Origin: Bradyrhizobium sp. sBnM-33
GTDB lineage: Bacteria > Pseudomonadota > Alphaproteobacteria > Rhizobiales > Xanthobacteraceae
Direction of reading: 5' to 3'
Assembly (NCBI RefSeq): GCF_032917945.1
Contig: NZ_CP136624.1
Location: 5,146,001-5,210,000, forward strand
Length of the DNA stretch: 64,000 nucleotides
Shown here piece after piece: positions 28,132 to 38,029 of the stretch. The stretch's first letter is position 1; each line of letters starts with the position of its first letter. The notes below the pieces were generated by a model. It did no database searches. It was given only the letters and a program-made list of their open reading frames with translations, and was not told where the DNA came from. A program made the translations under genes and the position numbers.

Positions 28132-28976
28132 CGGACCCCGAGCCCTCGCCGGCGGCAGTAAGCGCGCCCGATTCGCGCAATCTCGTGATGCGTATCGCCG
28201 CCGCCGCGGTGCTGATCCCGCTTGCGGTCGCCATCGCCTATGCGGGCGGCTGGCTGTGGGCCGCGCTGGTGACGCTGGCGGCCATCGGTCTGTTCTTCGA
28301 ATGGCTCGCGATCGTGGGTCTCGCCGGGGCAACGCGTGTGATCGTCCCCGGCGTGGCCGCGCTTGCGCTCGGCGGGGTTTGCTTTGCGATCGGCCGGCTC
28401 GATGCCGCCCTGATCGTACTCGGCATCGGCTTTGTCGCGGTCGTGTCGATCGCGCCGGAACGGCGAAACTGGGCGGCAGCCGGATTTCTGTACGCGGCGG
28501 CGGCCGAGATTGCCTCGGTGCTGGTGCGTTTGGATTCCGTAAAGGGTTTTGCCGCCCTGATGCTCGTGCTGCTGATCGTATGGGTGACCGATAGTGGCGG
28601 CTATTTCGCGGGCCGCGGTATTGGCGGACCGAAACTGTGGCCGCGCGTCAGTCCGAAAAAGACCTGGGCCGGCGCCGTCGGCGGTTTTGCCGCCAGTCTG
28701 GCTGTGGCAGGCGGATTTGCCGCGTTCGATCTGGGCAGAATAGGGCCGCTATTGATGCTTTCGGCGACCCTCTCGGTGGCTTCGCAGCTCGGCGACCTCT
28801 TCGAATCCGCCGTGAAGCGCCGTTTTGGCGTAAAGGACTCAAGTCACATCATTCCCGGCCATGGCGGACTAATGGATCGTCTGGACGGGTTTGTCGCAGC
28901 CGTCGTCGTGGCGGCACTTTTCGGCTTTCTGCGGGGCGGCGCCGATGGCGTCGGCCGCGGTCTTATGGTTTGGTGA
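28128..28976 (+). CDS. cdsA: Phosphatidate cytidylyltransferase
   Basis: A 282-residue membrane enzyme making CDP-diacylglycerol from phosphatidic acid and CTP. It starts with GTG 28128, overlapping uppS. Six to eight membrane helices precede the signature [13 protein letters not shown] (about residues 180-192) and the family motif [24 protein letters not shown] near the C-terminus. Position between uppS and dxr is the usual order. Confidence 0.96.
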   Translation: MTDPEPSPAAVSAPDSRNLVMRIAAAAVLIPLAVAIAYAGGWLWAALVTLAAIGLFFEWLAIVGLAGATRVIVPGVAALALGGVCFAIGRLDAALIVLGIGFVAVVSIAPERRNWAAAGFLYAAAAEIASVLVRLDSVKGFAALMLVLLIVWVTDSGGYFAGRGIGGPKLWPRVSPKKTWAGAVGGFAASLAVAGGFAAFDLGRIGPLLMLSATLSVASQLGDLFESAVKRRFGVKDSSHIIPGHGGLMDRLDGFVAAVVVAALFGFLRGGADGVGRGLMVW

Positions 28977-28980
28977 AACG

Positions 28981-30204
28981 ATGAGCGCAGTTCCATTGCG
29001 TAACAACAAGGTCGCTTTATCGGATGTGCGCACTGTTACGGTGTTGGGCGCCACCGGCTCCATCGGCGACAGCACGATGGATTTGCTGCGCGGCGCGCGC
29101 GACCGCTATCAGGTCGAGGCGCTGACCGCGAATACCAATGTCGAAGCGCTGGCCAGGCTCGCGAAGGAATTTGGCGTGCGATTCGCTGCGATCGCCGACC
29201 CCGCGCGCCTTGCCGAACTGAAGGATGCGCTGGCAGGCACGGGCATCGAATGCGGCGCCGGCGAAAGCGCGATCATCGAGGCCGCGGCGCGTCCCGCCGA
29301 CTGGGTGATGGCGGCGGTAAGCGGCGCGGCCGGGCTGAAGCCCGCGCTCGCTGCGGTCGACCGCGGCGCCGCCGTCGCATTGGCGAACAAGGAATGCCTG
29401 GTTTGTGCCGGCGATTTCTTCATGCAGCGCGCGGCGAAGGCCGGCGCCTGCATCCTTCCGGCGGATTCCGAACACAACGCGCTGTTTCAGGCGCTCTCTT
29501 CCGGCAATCGCGAGGAATTGGTGCGCGTGATCATCACCGCATCCGGCGGCCCGTTCCGCACCTGGGCGCCGGCCGACATCGAGCGGGCCACGCTTGAGCA
29601 GGCCTTGAAGCATCCGAACTGGAGCATGGGCCAGAAGATCACTATTGATTCGGCCTCGATGATGAACAAGGGCCTCGAAGTCATCGAAGCTTCCTATCTG
29701 TTTGCACTCTCGGCCGACGAGATCGACGTTCTCGTGCATCCGCAGTCGATCATCCACGGCATGGTCGAATTCTCCGATCGCTCTGTGGTTGCGCAGCTCG
29801 GCGCGCCCGACATGCGCATCCCGATCGCGCACTGCCTTGGATGGCCCGATCGAATCGTCGGCCCGTCAGCCAGGCTGGACCTCGCAAAAATCGGCCAGCT
29901 CACGTTCGAGGCGCCGGACTTCGAGCGCTTCCCGGGCTTGCGGTTGGCCTACGAGGCGTTACGTACAGGACGTGGCGCGACCACGGTATTCAATGCTGCC
30001 AATGAGGTGGCGGTGGCGGCGTTCATCGCCGGAAAGATCAAGTTCGGGTCGATCGCGCGCCTCGTCGAAGCCACCATCAACGACTGGATTCGTGCCGGGA
30101 ACCTTGCGCCTTTGAGCTCGGCCGACGACGCCATTTCCGTTGACCATAATGCGCGAAATCGAGCTGCCTCCCTATTGCCTCAAATTGCCTTAAAGGCATC
30201 CTAG
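28981..30204 (+). CDS. dxr: 1-deoxy-D-xylulose 5-phosphate reductoisomerase
   Basis: A 407-residue NADPH-dependent enzyme of the MEP isoprenoid pathway. N-terminal nucleotide motif [18 protein letters not shown]; substrate and metal region [15 protein letters not shown] and [12 protein letters not shown]; catalytic-loop helix [21 protein letters not shown]-terminal domain with [11 protein letters not shown]. The ATG at 28981 lies 4 bp past cdsA. Products feed the prenyl diphosphates used by UppS. Confidence 0.97.
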   Translation: MSAVPLRNNKVALSDVRTVTVLGATGSIGDSTMDLLRGARDRYQVEALTANTNVEALARLAKEFGVRFAAIADPARLAELKDALAGTGIECGAGESAIIEAAARPADWVMAAVSGAAGLKPALAAVDRGAAVALANKECLVCAGDFFMQRAAKAGACILPADSEHNALFQALSSGNREELVRVIITASGGPFRTWAPADIERATLEQALKHPNWSMGQKITIDSASMMNKGLEVIEASYLFALSADEIDVLVHPQSIIHGMVEFSDRSVVAQLGAPDMRIPIAHCLGWPDRIVGPSARLDLAKIGQLTFEAPDFERFPGLRLAYEALRTGRGATTVFNAANEVAVAAFIAGKIKFGSIARLVEATINDWIRAGNLAPLSSADDAISVDHNARNRAASLLPQIALKAS

Positions 30205-30247
30205 AGGGTTGGGGACGGAGCCATCGGCTCTTGTCGAGGGGAACCTG

Positions 30248-31423
30248 ATGTCAGAACTTTTGCTAAATAGTTTCAATACGTTGGGCCACGGGCTCATCGG
30301 CTACATCATTCCCTTTTTGTTCGTTCTGACCATCGTCGTGTTCTTCCATGAACTCGGCCATTTCCTGGTCGCCCGATGGGCGGGCGTGAAGGTATTGACG
30401 TTCTCGCTCGGTTTCGGGCCGGAACTTGCCGGCTTCAACGACCGTCATGGCACGCGATGGAAAATCTCCGCGATCCCGCTCGGCGGTTATGTGAAGTTCT
30501 TCGGCGACGAATCGGAAGCCTCGACGCCGGCCTCGGCCGAATCGCTCGCTCGCATGAGCGAGGAAGAGCGCGCGGGCAGTTTCCATCACAAGAAGGTCGG
30601 CGCGCGCGCAGCCATCGTGGCCGCCGGTCCGCTTGCGAATTTCATTCTGGCGATCGTCATTTTCACCTGTCTCTTCACTTTCTTCGGCAAGCCGAGCACG
30701 ACGGCACGCGTCGACAAGATCGAAGCCAGCAGCGCTGCCGAGCGGGCGGGCTTTCAGGTCGGCGACATCGTCACCGCCATCGACGGCAAGACGATCGGCA
30801 GCTTCTCCGACATGCAGCGCTTCGTGAGCGTTCGCGCCGGCGAGACCATGACTTTCACCGTCAAGCGCGGTGATTCCACGCTGCAATTGAATGGCACGCC
30901 GGAACTGCGTGAAGTGAAGGATCCGTTCGGCAATACCCAGCGGCTCGGAATTCTCGGCATTACCCGTGCGACAACGCCTGGCGAAGTCACCACGGAGAAG
31001 GTCAATCCGGCCACCGCACTTTGGCTGGGAATCAAGGAAACCTGGTTCGTCATCGAGCAGACGCTCGCCTATATCGGGAACATTTTTACCGGCCGGGCAA
31101 GTGCGGACCAGATCGGTGGGCCGATTCGGATCGCGCAGATTTCGGGGCAGGTGGCTACCTTGGGAATCATCCCGCTGCTGCATCTGGCGGCGGTGCTGTC
31201 CATTTCGATCGGGCTATTGAATTTGTTCCCGGTGCCCTTGCTCGACGGCGGTCACCTTATGTTCTACACGGCCGAGGTGCTCCGCGGGCGTCCATTGTCG
31301 GAAAAATCCCAAGAATACGGGTTCCGAGTCGGGCTGGTTTTGGTGCTGATGCTGATGGTGTTCGCCTTCTACAACGACTTCCATCAGGTGCCGTGGTTGA
31401 AGGGGCTGTTCGGGAGATCGTAG
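30248..31423 (+). CDS. rseP: Site-2 protease RseP
   Basis: A 391-residue intramembrane zinc protease. The first membrane helix holds HELGH in VVFFHELGHFLVARW (residues about 30-44); the last holds the third metal ligand in FPVPLLDGGHLMFY. A PDZ domain lies between (RAGFQVGDIVTAIDGKTI, residues about 165-195). It cleaves anti-sigma factors and remnant signal peptides in the inner membrane. ATG 30248 follows a GAGGGGAA site. Neighbouring bamA is the conserved partner. Confidence 0.96.
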   Translation: MSELLLNSFNTLGHGLIGYIIPFLFVLTIVVFFHELGHFLVARWAGVKVLTFSLGFGPELAGFNDRHGTRWKISAIPLGGYVKFFGDESEASTPASAESLARMSEEERAGSFHHKKVGARAAIVAAGPLANFILAIVIFTCLFTFFGKPSTTARVDKIEASSAAERAGFQVGDIVTAIDGKTIGSFSDMQRFVSVRAGETMTFTVKRGDSTLQLNGTPELREVKDPFGNTQRLGILGITRATTPGEVTTEKVNPATALWLGIKETWFVIEQTLAYIGNIFTGRASADQIGGPIRIAQISGQVATLGIIPLLHLAAVLSISIGLLNLFPVPLLDGGHLMFYTAEVLRGRPLSEKSQEYGFRVGLVLVLMLMVFAFYNDFHQVPWLKGLFGRS

Positions 31424-31596
31424 AAGCGGCTTTTTTATGGCGTTGCCCATTGGCAACGTCTTGGAATGAAAATGGAATCGCATCGCGATGTCTGGTTTGC
31501 CGCCCTGTCGAAATTGGCTACAAGCAATGCAACTTTGGGAATCTGCCGGTTCGTAGGGGTACGGGCCGGCATTGCAATGACGAGGGCGCGTTGCGG

Positions 31597-34125
31597 ATGA
31601 TGTTTGGAATGCGAGTGCGGGGGGGCTTGCTGGCCGCTCTGATCATGGTTGCCGCGCCGATGGGGGGCGCGCTGATCTCTGTGCCGGCTGCGGCCCAGAC
31701 CGCTGCGTCAATCACGGTCGAAGGGAACCGGCGCGTCGAGGTCGAGACCATTCGCTCCTACTTCAAGCCGGGCCCCGGCGGCCGCCTCGGGCAGGCCCAG
31801 ATCGACGACGGCCTAAAGGCGCTGATCGAGACCGGCTTGTTCCAGGACGTGCGAATCAACCAGGTCGGCGGCCGGCTGGTCGTGACGGTCGTCGAAAACG
31901 CCGTGATCGGGCGCATTGCCTTCGAAGGCAACAAGAAGGTCAAGGACGAGCAGCTTTCGGCTGAAATCCAGTCCAAGCCGCGCGGTACTTTCTCGCGCCC
32001 GATGGTTCAGTCGGACGCCCAGCGCATTGCCGAAATCTACCGGCGCTCCGGCCGCTATGACGTGCGCGTCACTCCGGAAATCATCGAGCAGCCGAACAAC
32101 CGCGTCGATCTGATCTTCACGATCACCGAAGGCAGCAAGACCGGCGTCAAGTCGATCGAGTTCATCGGCAACGTCGCCTATTCGTCCTATCGGCTGAAGG
32201 ACGTCATCAAGACGCGCGAATCGAACCTTCTGAGCTTCCTCGGCGGCGCCGACGTCTACGATCCCGACCGGGTCGAGGCCGACCGCGACCTGATTCGCCG
32301 CTTCTACCTCAAGAACGGTTACGCCGACGTGCAGGTGGTCGCCGCGCTGACCGAGTATGACCCCGACAAGAAGGGCTTCCTCGTCACCTTCAAGATCGAT
32401 GAGGGGCAGCAATATCGCGTTGCTTCCGTCGATTTCCAGACTTCGATCCCGACCCTCGATGCCGCCTCGATGCGCAGCTTCTCGCGCGTCAGCGTCGGCT
32501 CGGTTTACAATGCCGAGGCACTGGAGAAATCCGTCGAGGAAATGCAGATCGAGGCTTCACGGCGCGGCTATGCCTTCGCCGTGGTGCGTCCGCGCGGCGA
32601 TCGCAATTTCGAGCAGCATACCGTTTCGATCGTGTTCGCCGTCGACGAAGGCCCGCGCACCTATATCGAGCGCATCAACGTCCGCGGTAACACCCGTACC
32701 CGCGACTACGTGATCCGCCGCGAGTTCGACCTGTCCGAAGGCGACGCCTACAACCGCGCCCTGGTCGATCGCGCCGAGCGCCGGCTGAAGAACCTGGACT
32801 TCTTCAAGAGCGTGAAAATCGTCGCCGAGCCCGGCTCGTCGACCGATCGCGTGATCCTGATCGTCGATCTCGAAGAAAAATCGACCGGCGACTTCTCGGT
32901 GTCGGGCGGCTATTCGACCACGGACGGCGCACTGGCCGAGGTCAGTATCTCCGAGCGCAACTTCCTCGGCCGCGGCCTGTATGCGAAGGCTGCCGTGACC
33001 TACGGTCAGTACGCGCGCGGCGGCTCGCTGTCGTTCGTCGACCCCTATTTGCTGGACTATCGCGTTGCGCTCGGCCTCGATCTGTTTTACCGCGAGCAAT
33101 TGGCCAACAGCTACATCGCCTATGGCACCAAGACGCTCGGCTTCAGCCCGCGGCTTGGCTTCACCTTGCGAGAAGATCTCGCGCTTCAGTTGCGCTACTC
33201 GATCTATCAGCAGGAAATCTCGCTGCCGAACCAGCTTGCGAACTGTAACAATAACCCGGCGAACTCGTTGCTCGCCTTCAACCCAAGCCCGGCCTTTGCG
33301 AACTTGAACGGCATCGACCTGACATCCACAAGCGGTCTCGGATGTTACTTCGACGGTGAAGCTTCGCTGCCGGTTCGCAAGGAACTGCAGAGCGGCAAGA
33401 CGCTGACCTCGTCGGTCGGCTATTCGCTGAACTACAACACGCTGGACAATAACAAGAACCCGACCGATGGCTTACTGATCGACTGGAAGCAGGACTTTGC
33501 CGGTGTTGGCGGCGACGTGAGCTACATCAAGTCGGCGATCGATGCGAAGTACTACACCCCGCTGGTCGCCGATATCGTCGGCCTGATCCATCTCCAGGGC
33601 GGTATTCTCAACCAGTTCGGCGGCAGCGAGCTGCGGATGCTCGATCACTTCCAGATGGGCCCGAACCTCGTTCGTGGTTTTGCGCCGAACGGCATCGGTC
33701 CGCGCGATCTCAATCCGTTCGGCACGCGCGACGCGCTCGGCGGCACTAAGTATTGGGGCGCTTCGTTCGAATTGCAGATGCCGTTCTGGTTCCTGCCGAA
33801 GGAAGTTGGGCTCAAGGGCTCAGTCTATGCCGACGCCGGCGGACTGTTCGACTACAAGGGTCCGACGTCGTGGGCGGCAACGGGCGAGGTCAATGTGCCT
33901 GGCTGTGTCCCGCCGACGCAGGCGACGGCGACGACTGGGCCCAATCCCGGGACCTGTTTGGGATTGCAGTACGACAACGGCAATGTGGTTCGTACCTCGG
34001 TGGGTGTCGGTATCATCTGGGCCTCGCCCTTCGGTCCGCTGCGCTTCGACTATGCGGTTCCGCTTACGAAGGGTCAGTTTGACCGCGTGCAGGAATTCAA
34101 GTTTGGCGGTGGCACATCGTTCTAG
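31597..34125 (+). CDS. bamA: Outer-membrane protein assembly factor BamA
   Basis: An 842-residue Omp85 protein. Signal peptide to about residue 34 (ISVPAAAQ), five POTRA domains (about 36-440; first ASITVEGNRRVEVETIRSYF), then a 16-stranded barrel with the VRGF motif in NLVRGFAPNGIGPRD and an aromatic end (VQEFKFGGGTSF). It inserts barrel proteins such as the TonB receptor and the Omp of this window. The ATG at 31597 is immediately followed by a second ATG; either is possible. A 173-bp gap after rseP may hold its own promoter. Confidence 0.97.
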   Translation: MMFGMRVRGGLLAALIMVAAPMGGALISVPAAAQTAASITVEGNRRVEVETIRSYFKPGPGGRLGQAQIDDGLKALIETGLFQDVRINQVGGRLVVTVVENAVIGRIAFEGNKKVKDEQLSAEIQSKPRGTFSRPMVQSDAQRIAEIYRRSGRYDVRVTPEIIEQPNNRVDLIFTITEGSKTGVKSIEFIGNVAYSSYRLKDVIKTRESNLLSFLGGADVYDPDRVEADRDLIRRFYLKNGYADVQVVAALTEYDPDKKGFLVTFKIDEGQQYRVASVDFQTSIPTLDAASMRSFSRVSVGSVYNAEALEKSVEEMQIEASRRGYAFAVVRPRGDRNFEQHTVSIVFAVDEGPRTYIERINVRGNTRTRDYVIRREFDLSEGDAYNRALVDRAERRLKNLDFFKSVKIVAEPGSSTDRVILIVDLEEKSTGDFSVSGGYSTTDGALAEVSISERNFLGRGLYAKAAVTYGQYARGGSLSFVDPYLLDYRVALGLDLFYREQLANSYIAYGTKTLGFSPRLGFTLREDLALQLRYSIYQQEISLPNQLANCNNNPANSLLAFNPSPAFANLNGIDLTSTSGLGCYFDGEASLPVRKELQSGKTLTSSVGYSLNYNTLDNNKNPTDGLLIDWKQDFAGVGGDVSYIKSAIDAKYYTPLVADIVGLIHLQGGILNQFGGSELRMLDHFQMGPNLVRGFAPNGIGPRDLNPFGTRDALGGTKYWGASFELQMPFWFLPKEVGLKGSVYADAGGLFDYKGPTSWAATGEVNVPGCVPPTQATATTGPNPGTCLGLQYDNGNVVRTSVGVGIIWASPFGPLRFDYAVPLTKGQFDRVQEFKFGGGTSF

Positions 34126-34163
34126 GGTTCTTGAAGCGAAACGGACTAAGGTCCGCGTGACGA

Positions 34164-34224
34164 GAACACCAGGGAACAAGAGGAGGGTTCGGCTCCATTC
34201 CTTCGGAGCCGGCCCTCTGGTGTG
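34164..34224 (+). promoter_or_regulatory. Long hairpin between bamA and lpxD
   Basis: Nested inverted repeats (acaccag...ctggtgt outside, aggg...ccct and cggctcc...ggagccg inside) form one long structured element ending just before the lpxD leader. No T-run follows. It may modulate read-through from bamA into the lipid A genes. Confidence 0.45.
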
Positions 34225-34251
34225 AATAGCGGCCGGACTGCGACGGGTGAA

Positions 34252-35319
34252 ATGGCGCAGCCGATATTCTTCAAGCAACCTCCTTCCTCGACGCTGGCCG
34301 AGCTGGCCGCGTTGACGGGAGCTCTATTGGTTGACCCCGCGCGGGACGATCATGTGATCAGGGGCCTTGCTTCGCTCGACGAGGCCGGTCCGATGCATCT
34401 GGCGTTTTTCGACAACCTCAAATACGCCGATCAGCTTAAGGCCACCAAAGCCGGCGCTTGTCTGGTCAGCCCGCGTTTCGAGGCCCAGGTGCCCGCCCAT
34501 GTGGCGGTGCTGCGGGCTGCCCAGCCGTTCCGCGCCTTCGTGAAGCTGGCACGCGAGTGGCACGCCGATGCGCTCCGCCCGCAATCCTGGTTCGACAATG
34601 ACGGCATCGCGCCATCGGCGATCATCGACCCGTCCGCCCATCTCGAGGACGGCGTCATCGTCGATCCGCTCGCGGTGATCGGCCCGCGGGTCGAGATCGG
34701 CACTGGCACCGTAATCGGTGCCGGCGCGGTGATCGGCGCCGACGTCAAAATCGGCCGCGAATGCAATGTCGGTGCGCGCAGCGCGATCCAGTTCGCCCTG
34801 ATCGGCAACAACGTCCTGGTCCATCCCGCCTGCAGCATCGGGCAGGACGGTTATGGCTTCATTTTCTTCGGCCCGGAGGGCCATCTGAAGGTGCCCCAGA
34901 CCGGCCGCGTCCTGATCCAAAACGATGTCGAAATCGGCGCCGGCACCTGCATCGACCGCGGCAGCCTGCGGGATACGGTGATCGGCGAGGGCACCAAAAT
35001 CGACAATCAGGTCCAGATCGGCCACAATGTGACGATCGGCAGGCACTGCCTGCTGGCGGCCCAGATCGGGCTCGCGGGCAGCCTGACGATCGGTGACAAC
35101 GTAGCGCTGGGCGCCAAGGTGGGCATCAACAACCACCTAAAGATCGGCGATGGCGCCCAGGTCACGGCGATGAGCGCGGTCAAGGACGACATTCCGCCGA
35201 ATGGCCGCTGGGGCGGTCATTTTGCCAAACCGACCAAGCAGTGGTTCAGGGAGATTGTTGCAGTGGAGCGGCTGGCGCAGGGTGGCACCGTCGATCCGAA
35301 AGGTGAGGGGCGGGAGTGA
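34252..35319 (+). CDS. lpxD: UDP-3-O-acylglucosamine N-acyltransferase LpxD
   Basis: A 355-residue left-handed beta-helix acyltransferase performing the third step of lipid A synthesis. The N-terminal uridine-binding domain (residues about 1-100) precedes hexapeptide repeats ([20 protein letters not shown] and onwards) and the catalytic His region [23 protein letters not shown] 34252 is chosen over a GTG ten codons upstream because it opens with the usual MAQPIFF-type start. Its stop overlaps the fabZ start. Confidence 0.96.
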   Translation: MAQPIFFKQPPSSTLAELAALTGALLVDPARDDHVIRGLASLDEAGPMHLAFFDNLKYADQLKATKAGACLVSPRFEAQVPAHVAVLRAAQPFRAFVKLAREWHADALRPQSWFDNDGIAPSAIIDPSAHLEDGVIVDPLAVIGPRVEIGTGTVIGAGAVIGADVKIGRECNVGARSAIQFALIGNNVLVHPACSIGQDGYGFIFFGPEGHLKVPQTGRVLIQNDVEIGAGTCIDRGSLRDTVIGEGTKIDNQVQIGHNVTIGRHCLLAAQIGLAGSLTIGDNVALGAKVGINNHLKIGDGAQVTAMSAVKDDIPPNGRWGGHFAKPTKQWFREIVAVERLAQGGTVDPKGEGRE

Positions 35320-35777
35320 TGGAGGAGGCACCGGTCAGGTTTGAGCTCGTGGATATCAACGAGATCCTCAAGACGCTCCCGCACCGTTATCCAATGCTGC
35401 TGATCGATCGGGTGATCAAGATCCGGACCGATTACAGCGGTATCGGCATCAAGAACGTTACTTTCAACGAGCCGCCGTTTCTCGGCCATTTCCCCGAACG
35501 TCCGGTCTATCCCGGCGTGATGATGATCGAGGCCATGGCGCAGACCGCCGGCGTGATCGGAATCAAATCGGTCGAGGGCACCGAGAAGCCGCGCGCGGTT
35601 TATTTCCTCACGATCGACAAGTGCAAATTCCGCAAGCCGGTGATGCCCGGCGACACCATCGAGTACCACATGCGCTCGATCGGCCGCCGCAAGGCGATGT
35701 GGTGGTTTCACGGAGACGCCAAGGTGAATGGTGCCGTGGTCGCGGAAGCCGACGTCGGTGCAATGCTGACGGATTGA
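35319..35777 (+). CDS. fabZ: (3R)-hydroxyacyl-ACP dehydratase FabZ
   Basis: A 152-residue hot-dog-fold enzyme of fatty-acid elongation. Signature [14 protein letters not shown], catalytic His and Glu in [20 protein letters not shown]. The ATG overlaps the lpxD TGA by one base. It competes for the hydroxyacyl-ACP used by LpxA and LpxD, so co-expression balances phospholipid and lipid A synthesis. Confidence 0.97.
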   Translation: MEEAPVRFELVDINEILKTLPHRYPMLLIDRVIKIRTDYSGIGIKNVTFNEPPFLGHFPERPVYPGVMMIEAMAQTAGVIGIKSVEGTEKPRAVYFLTIDKCKFRKPVMPGDTIEYHMRSIGRRKAMWWFHGDAKVNGAVVAEADVGAMLTD

Positions 35778-35922
35778 GCGGGATTGAATTTGTCCGTCAC
35801 ATAACTGACGTGTTCTTGATGTCTTTGTTCAATCCTTGGTAGTGGAATCCATTTTCGAGGTCGATTGACGAAATTTGCTGATCGGATCTGACCTCGGTCC
35901 ATGCTTTTCAACGGAGGCGTCC

Positions 35923-36558
35923 TTGAACAAGTTTGCGTCCATCATTTCGTGTTTGGTCATTTTTCTGCTGATGCCGCCGCAAGCTTACGCGGAAGATCTC
36001 AATGGTCTTGTCGCGTCCCTCAAGGATGGCGGCTACGTCATCGTGTTTCGACACGGTGCCACCGACGATAGCCAGAAGGACATTTACCCCTTCAAATTCG
36101 ACGACATGAGTGCGCAGCGCCAACTGAGCGAGAAGGGCCGCACGCTGGCGCGCGATCTTGGAGCTGCGCTCGCAAAACTCGGTGTGCCGATCGGCGAGGT
36201 CTACACCAGCCAGCTAAACCGCGCGGTCGAGACCGGCAAGCTGCTCAGCGGCAAGGACGTGTCTCCTGTCGACGCCCTGACCGACAGCGGCGCGGGCAGT
36301 CCGTCGGCGATGGCAAACCCCGACGGCAAGAACGCCAAAATTGGGCGCGCCGTCCGCGATCTCGTCAATGCGCCTCCGAAAGCCGGCTTGAATAACGTGG
36401 CGGTAACGCACAAGACCAACGTCGCCGATGCCTTCGGAAAGGAAATTGCCGATATCCGCGAGGGCGAGGCGCTCGTCTACAAGACCAGTAGCTCGGGCCC
36501 GGCCCACCTAATCGCGCGCGTGCAGCCTGGCGAATGGATCGCACTGGCCGGCAGCTAA
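35923..36558 (+). CDS. Secreted histidine-phosphatase-family protein
   Basis: A 211-residue protein from TTG 35923, chosen because an ACGGAGG site lies upstream and the sequence opens directly with a signal peptide (LNKFASIISCLVIFLLMPPQAYA). The phosphatase signature is VIVFRHGATDD (Arg-His-Gly near residues 41-43), with TSQLNRAVETGKLL as the second Arg region and VAVTHKTNV as the second-His region. The C-terminal LIARVQPGEW resembles small periplasmic histidine phosphatases. The gene lies between fabZ and lpxA, which are normally adjacent, so it seems inserted. Substrate unknown. Confidence 0.8.
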   Translation: MNKFASIISCLVIFLLMPPQAYAEDLNGLVASLKDGGYVIVFRHGATDDSQKDIYPFKFDDMSAQRQLSEKGRTLARDLGAALAKLGVPIGEVYTSQLNRAVETGKLLSGKDVSPVDALTDSGAGSPSAMANPDGKNAKIGRAVRDLVNAPPKAGLNNVAVTHKTNVADAFGKEIADIREGEALVYKTSSSGPAHLIARVQPGEWIALAGS

Positions 36559-36684
36559 CAGGACGCCGTTCGGCCGTGCATCAACTTTGGGCGAGCCGCG
36601 TAACCTAATTGTGCCATCTCGAGGGAACTTCAGCCGGCCAGCAGCTTTGTAGATGCTGTGGGGAATCTGTTGCCGGATGGCCGC

Positions 36685-37038
36685 ATGAAGTTTCTCTGGG
36701 TCGGTGTTGCACTGCTAGGCACAGCTATTGTTCTCAGCGGACATGCCGTGGCCCGCGATGACGGTCGCTACGCCAACTCCCCGCTCAAGTCGTGGTTCGA
36801 CAGCCTCAGGAGCGGAAAGGGGCCATGTTGCTCCGACGCTGATGGCTCTGTCGTTGCCGATGTCGATTGGGAATCCAAGGACGGTCATTACCGCGTGCGG
36901 CTCCATGGCGAATGGATCGACGTCCCCGACGATGCTGTGATCACTGAACCAAATCGCGCCGGCCGGACCATGGTATGGCCGATGTGGGGCACGGTCGGGA
37001 TTACGATCCGCTGTTTTTTGCCCGGCAGCATGACCTAG
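36685..37038 (+). CDS. Conserved secreted hypothetical protein with CCS motif
   Basis: A 117-residue protein with a signal peptide (MKFLWVGVALLGTAIVLSGHAVA), then RYANSPLKSWFDSLRSGKG, PCCSDADG and VDWESKDGHYRVRLHGEW, ending with an isolated Cys in IRCFLPGS. This pattern recurs in secreted proteins of Bradyrhizobium that I recognise only as hypothetical. The function is unknown. Together with the phosphatase gene it interrupts the lipid A operon. Confidence 0.65.
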   Translation: MKFLWVGVALLGTAIVLSGHAVARDDGRYANSPLKSWFDSLRSGKGPCCSDADGSVVADVDWESKDGHYRVRLHGEWIDVPDDAVITEPNRAGRTMVWPMWGTVGITIRCFLPGSMT

Positions 37039-37206
37039 CGATGACTCGGCCTTCGATCGGGGAATCGGGCAGCCGCGGATGGATCTCGCAGGTCTTGCGC
37101 GCCCGACACATGACGTAATCATACGTCACTAGACAGCATTGAAATGCCGCGCTAACCACCGGAAAACGCGAGATATTCGCGCGCAATCGATGGGCTGGGC
37201 TGCTTG

Positions 37207-38010
37207 ATGGGTACGATCGATCCAACCGCGCGGGTTGAGCATGGCGCTGTGATCGGCGAGGGGACGACAATCGGTCCCTATTGCATCATCGGGCCGCACG
37301 TCGTCATCGGGGCGAATTGCAAGCTGATCGCGCATGTGCACATCACGGCACAGACCACAATCGGCGATGGCTGCACGATCTATCCGTTCGTCTCGCTCGG
37401 CACGCCGCCGCAATCGCTGAGCTACAAGGGTGAACTGACCCGGCTCGAGATTGGAGCGGGCTGCATCATCCGCGAATCCGTCACCATGAACGCTGGCACG
37501 ATCGCCGGCGGTGGCGTCACGCGCGTCGGCGAACGCGGCTACTTCATGAATTGCAGCCATGTCGGACATGATTGCCAGGTCGGCAATGACGTGATTTTCG
37601 CCACTTCGGCGACGCTCGGCGGTCATTGCGAGATCGGCGATTTCGTCTTCATCGGCGGGCTGTCTGCCGTGCATCAGTTCACGCGGATCGGGCCGCAGGT
37701 GATGGTCGGCGGTGTCTGCGGCGTGCGCGGCGACGTCATTCCATTTGGCCTCGTCAACGGCCAATATGCCAACCTCGAAGGGCTGAACATTATCGGCATG
37801 AAGCGCCGCAAGTTCACCAAGGAGCGGCTCGCCAAGGTGCGCTCGTTCTACCAAAAGCTGTTTCACGGGCCCGGTATTTTTGCGGAGCGGCTGGACGCGG
37901 TGCAACCGTTGGCCGGAGAGGATCCGGCGATCGCCGAAATCCTCGCCTTCATCGGCGACGGCAAGCATCGCGCGCTCTGCCTGCCCGCCGGCGACGGCAA
38001 CAAACCTTGA
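37207..38010 (+). CDS. lpxA: UDP-N-acetylglucosamine acyltransferase LpxA
   Basis: A 267-residue hexapeptide-repeat acyltransferase performing the first step of lipid A synthesis. It opens GTIDPTARVEHGAVIGEGTT and shows the catalytic His in FMNCSHVGHDCQVGNDVIFA. The C-terminal helical region begins GLNIIGMKRRKFTKERLAKV. ATG 37207 follows an in-frame TTG. The next gene starts 20 bp downstream. Confidence 0.97.
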   Translation: MGTIDPTARVEHGAVIGEGTTIGPYCIIGPHVVIGANCKLIAHVHITAQTTIGDGCTIYPFVSLGTPPQSLSYKGELTRLEIGAGCIIRESVTMNAGTIAGGGVTRVGERGYFMNCSHVGHDCQVGNDVIFATSATLGGHCEIGDFVFIGGLSAVHQFTRIGPQVMVGGVCGVRGDVIPFGLVNGQYANLEGLNIIGMKRRKFTKERLAKVRSFYQKLFHGPGIFAERLDAVQPLAGEDPAIAEILAFIGDGKHRALCLPAGDGNKP

Positions 38011-38029
38011 TGACGGGGTCGCCGCAGCC

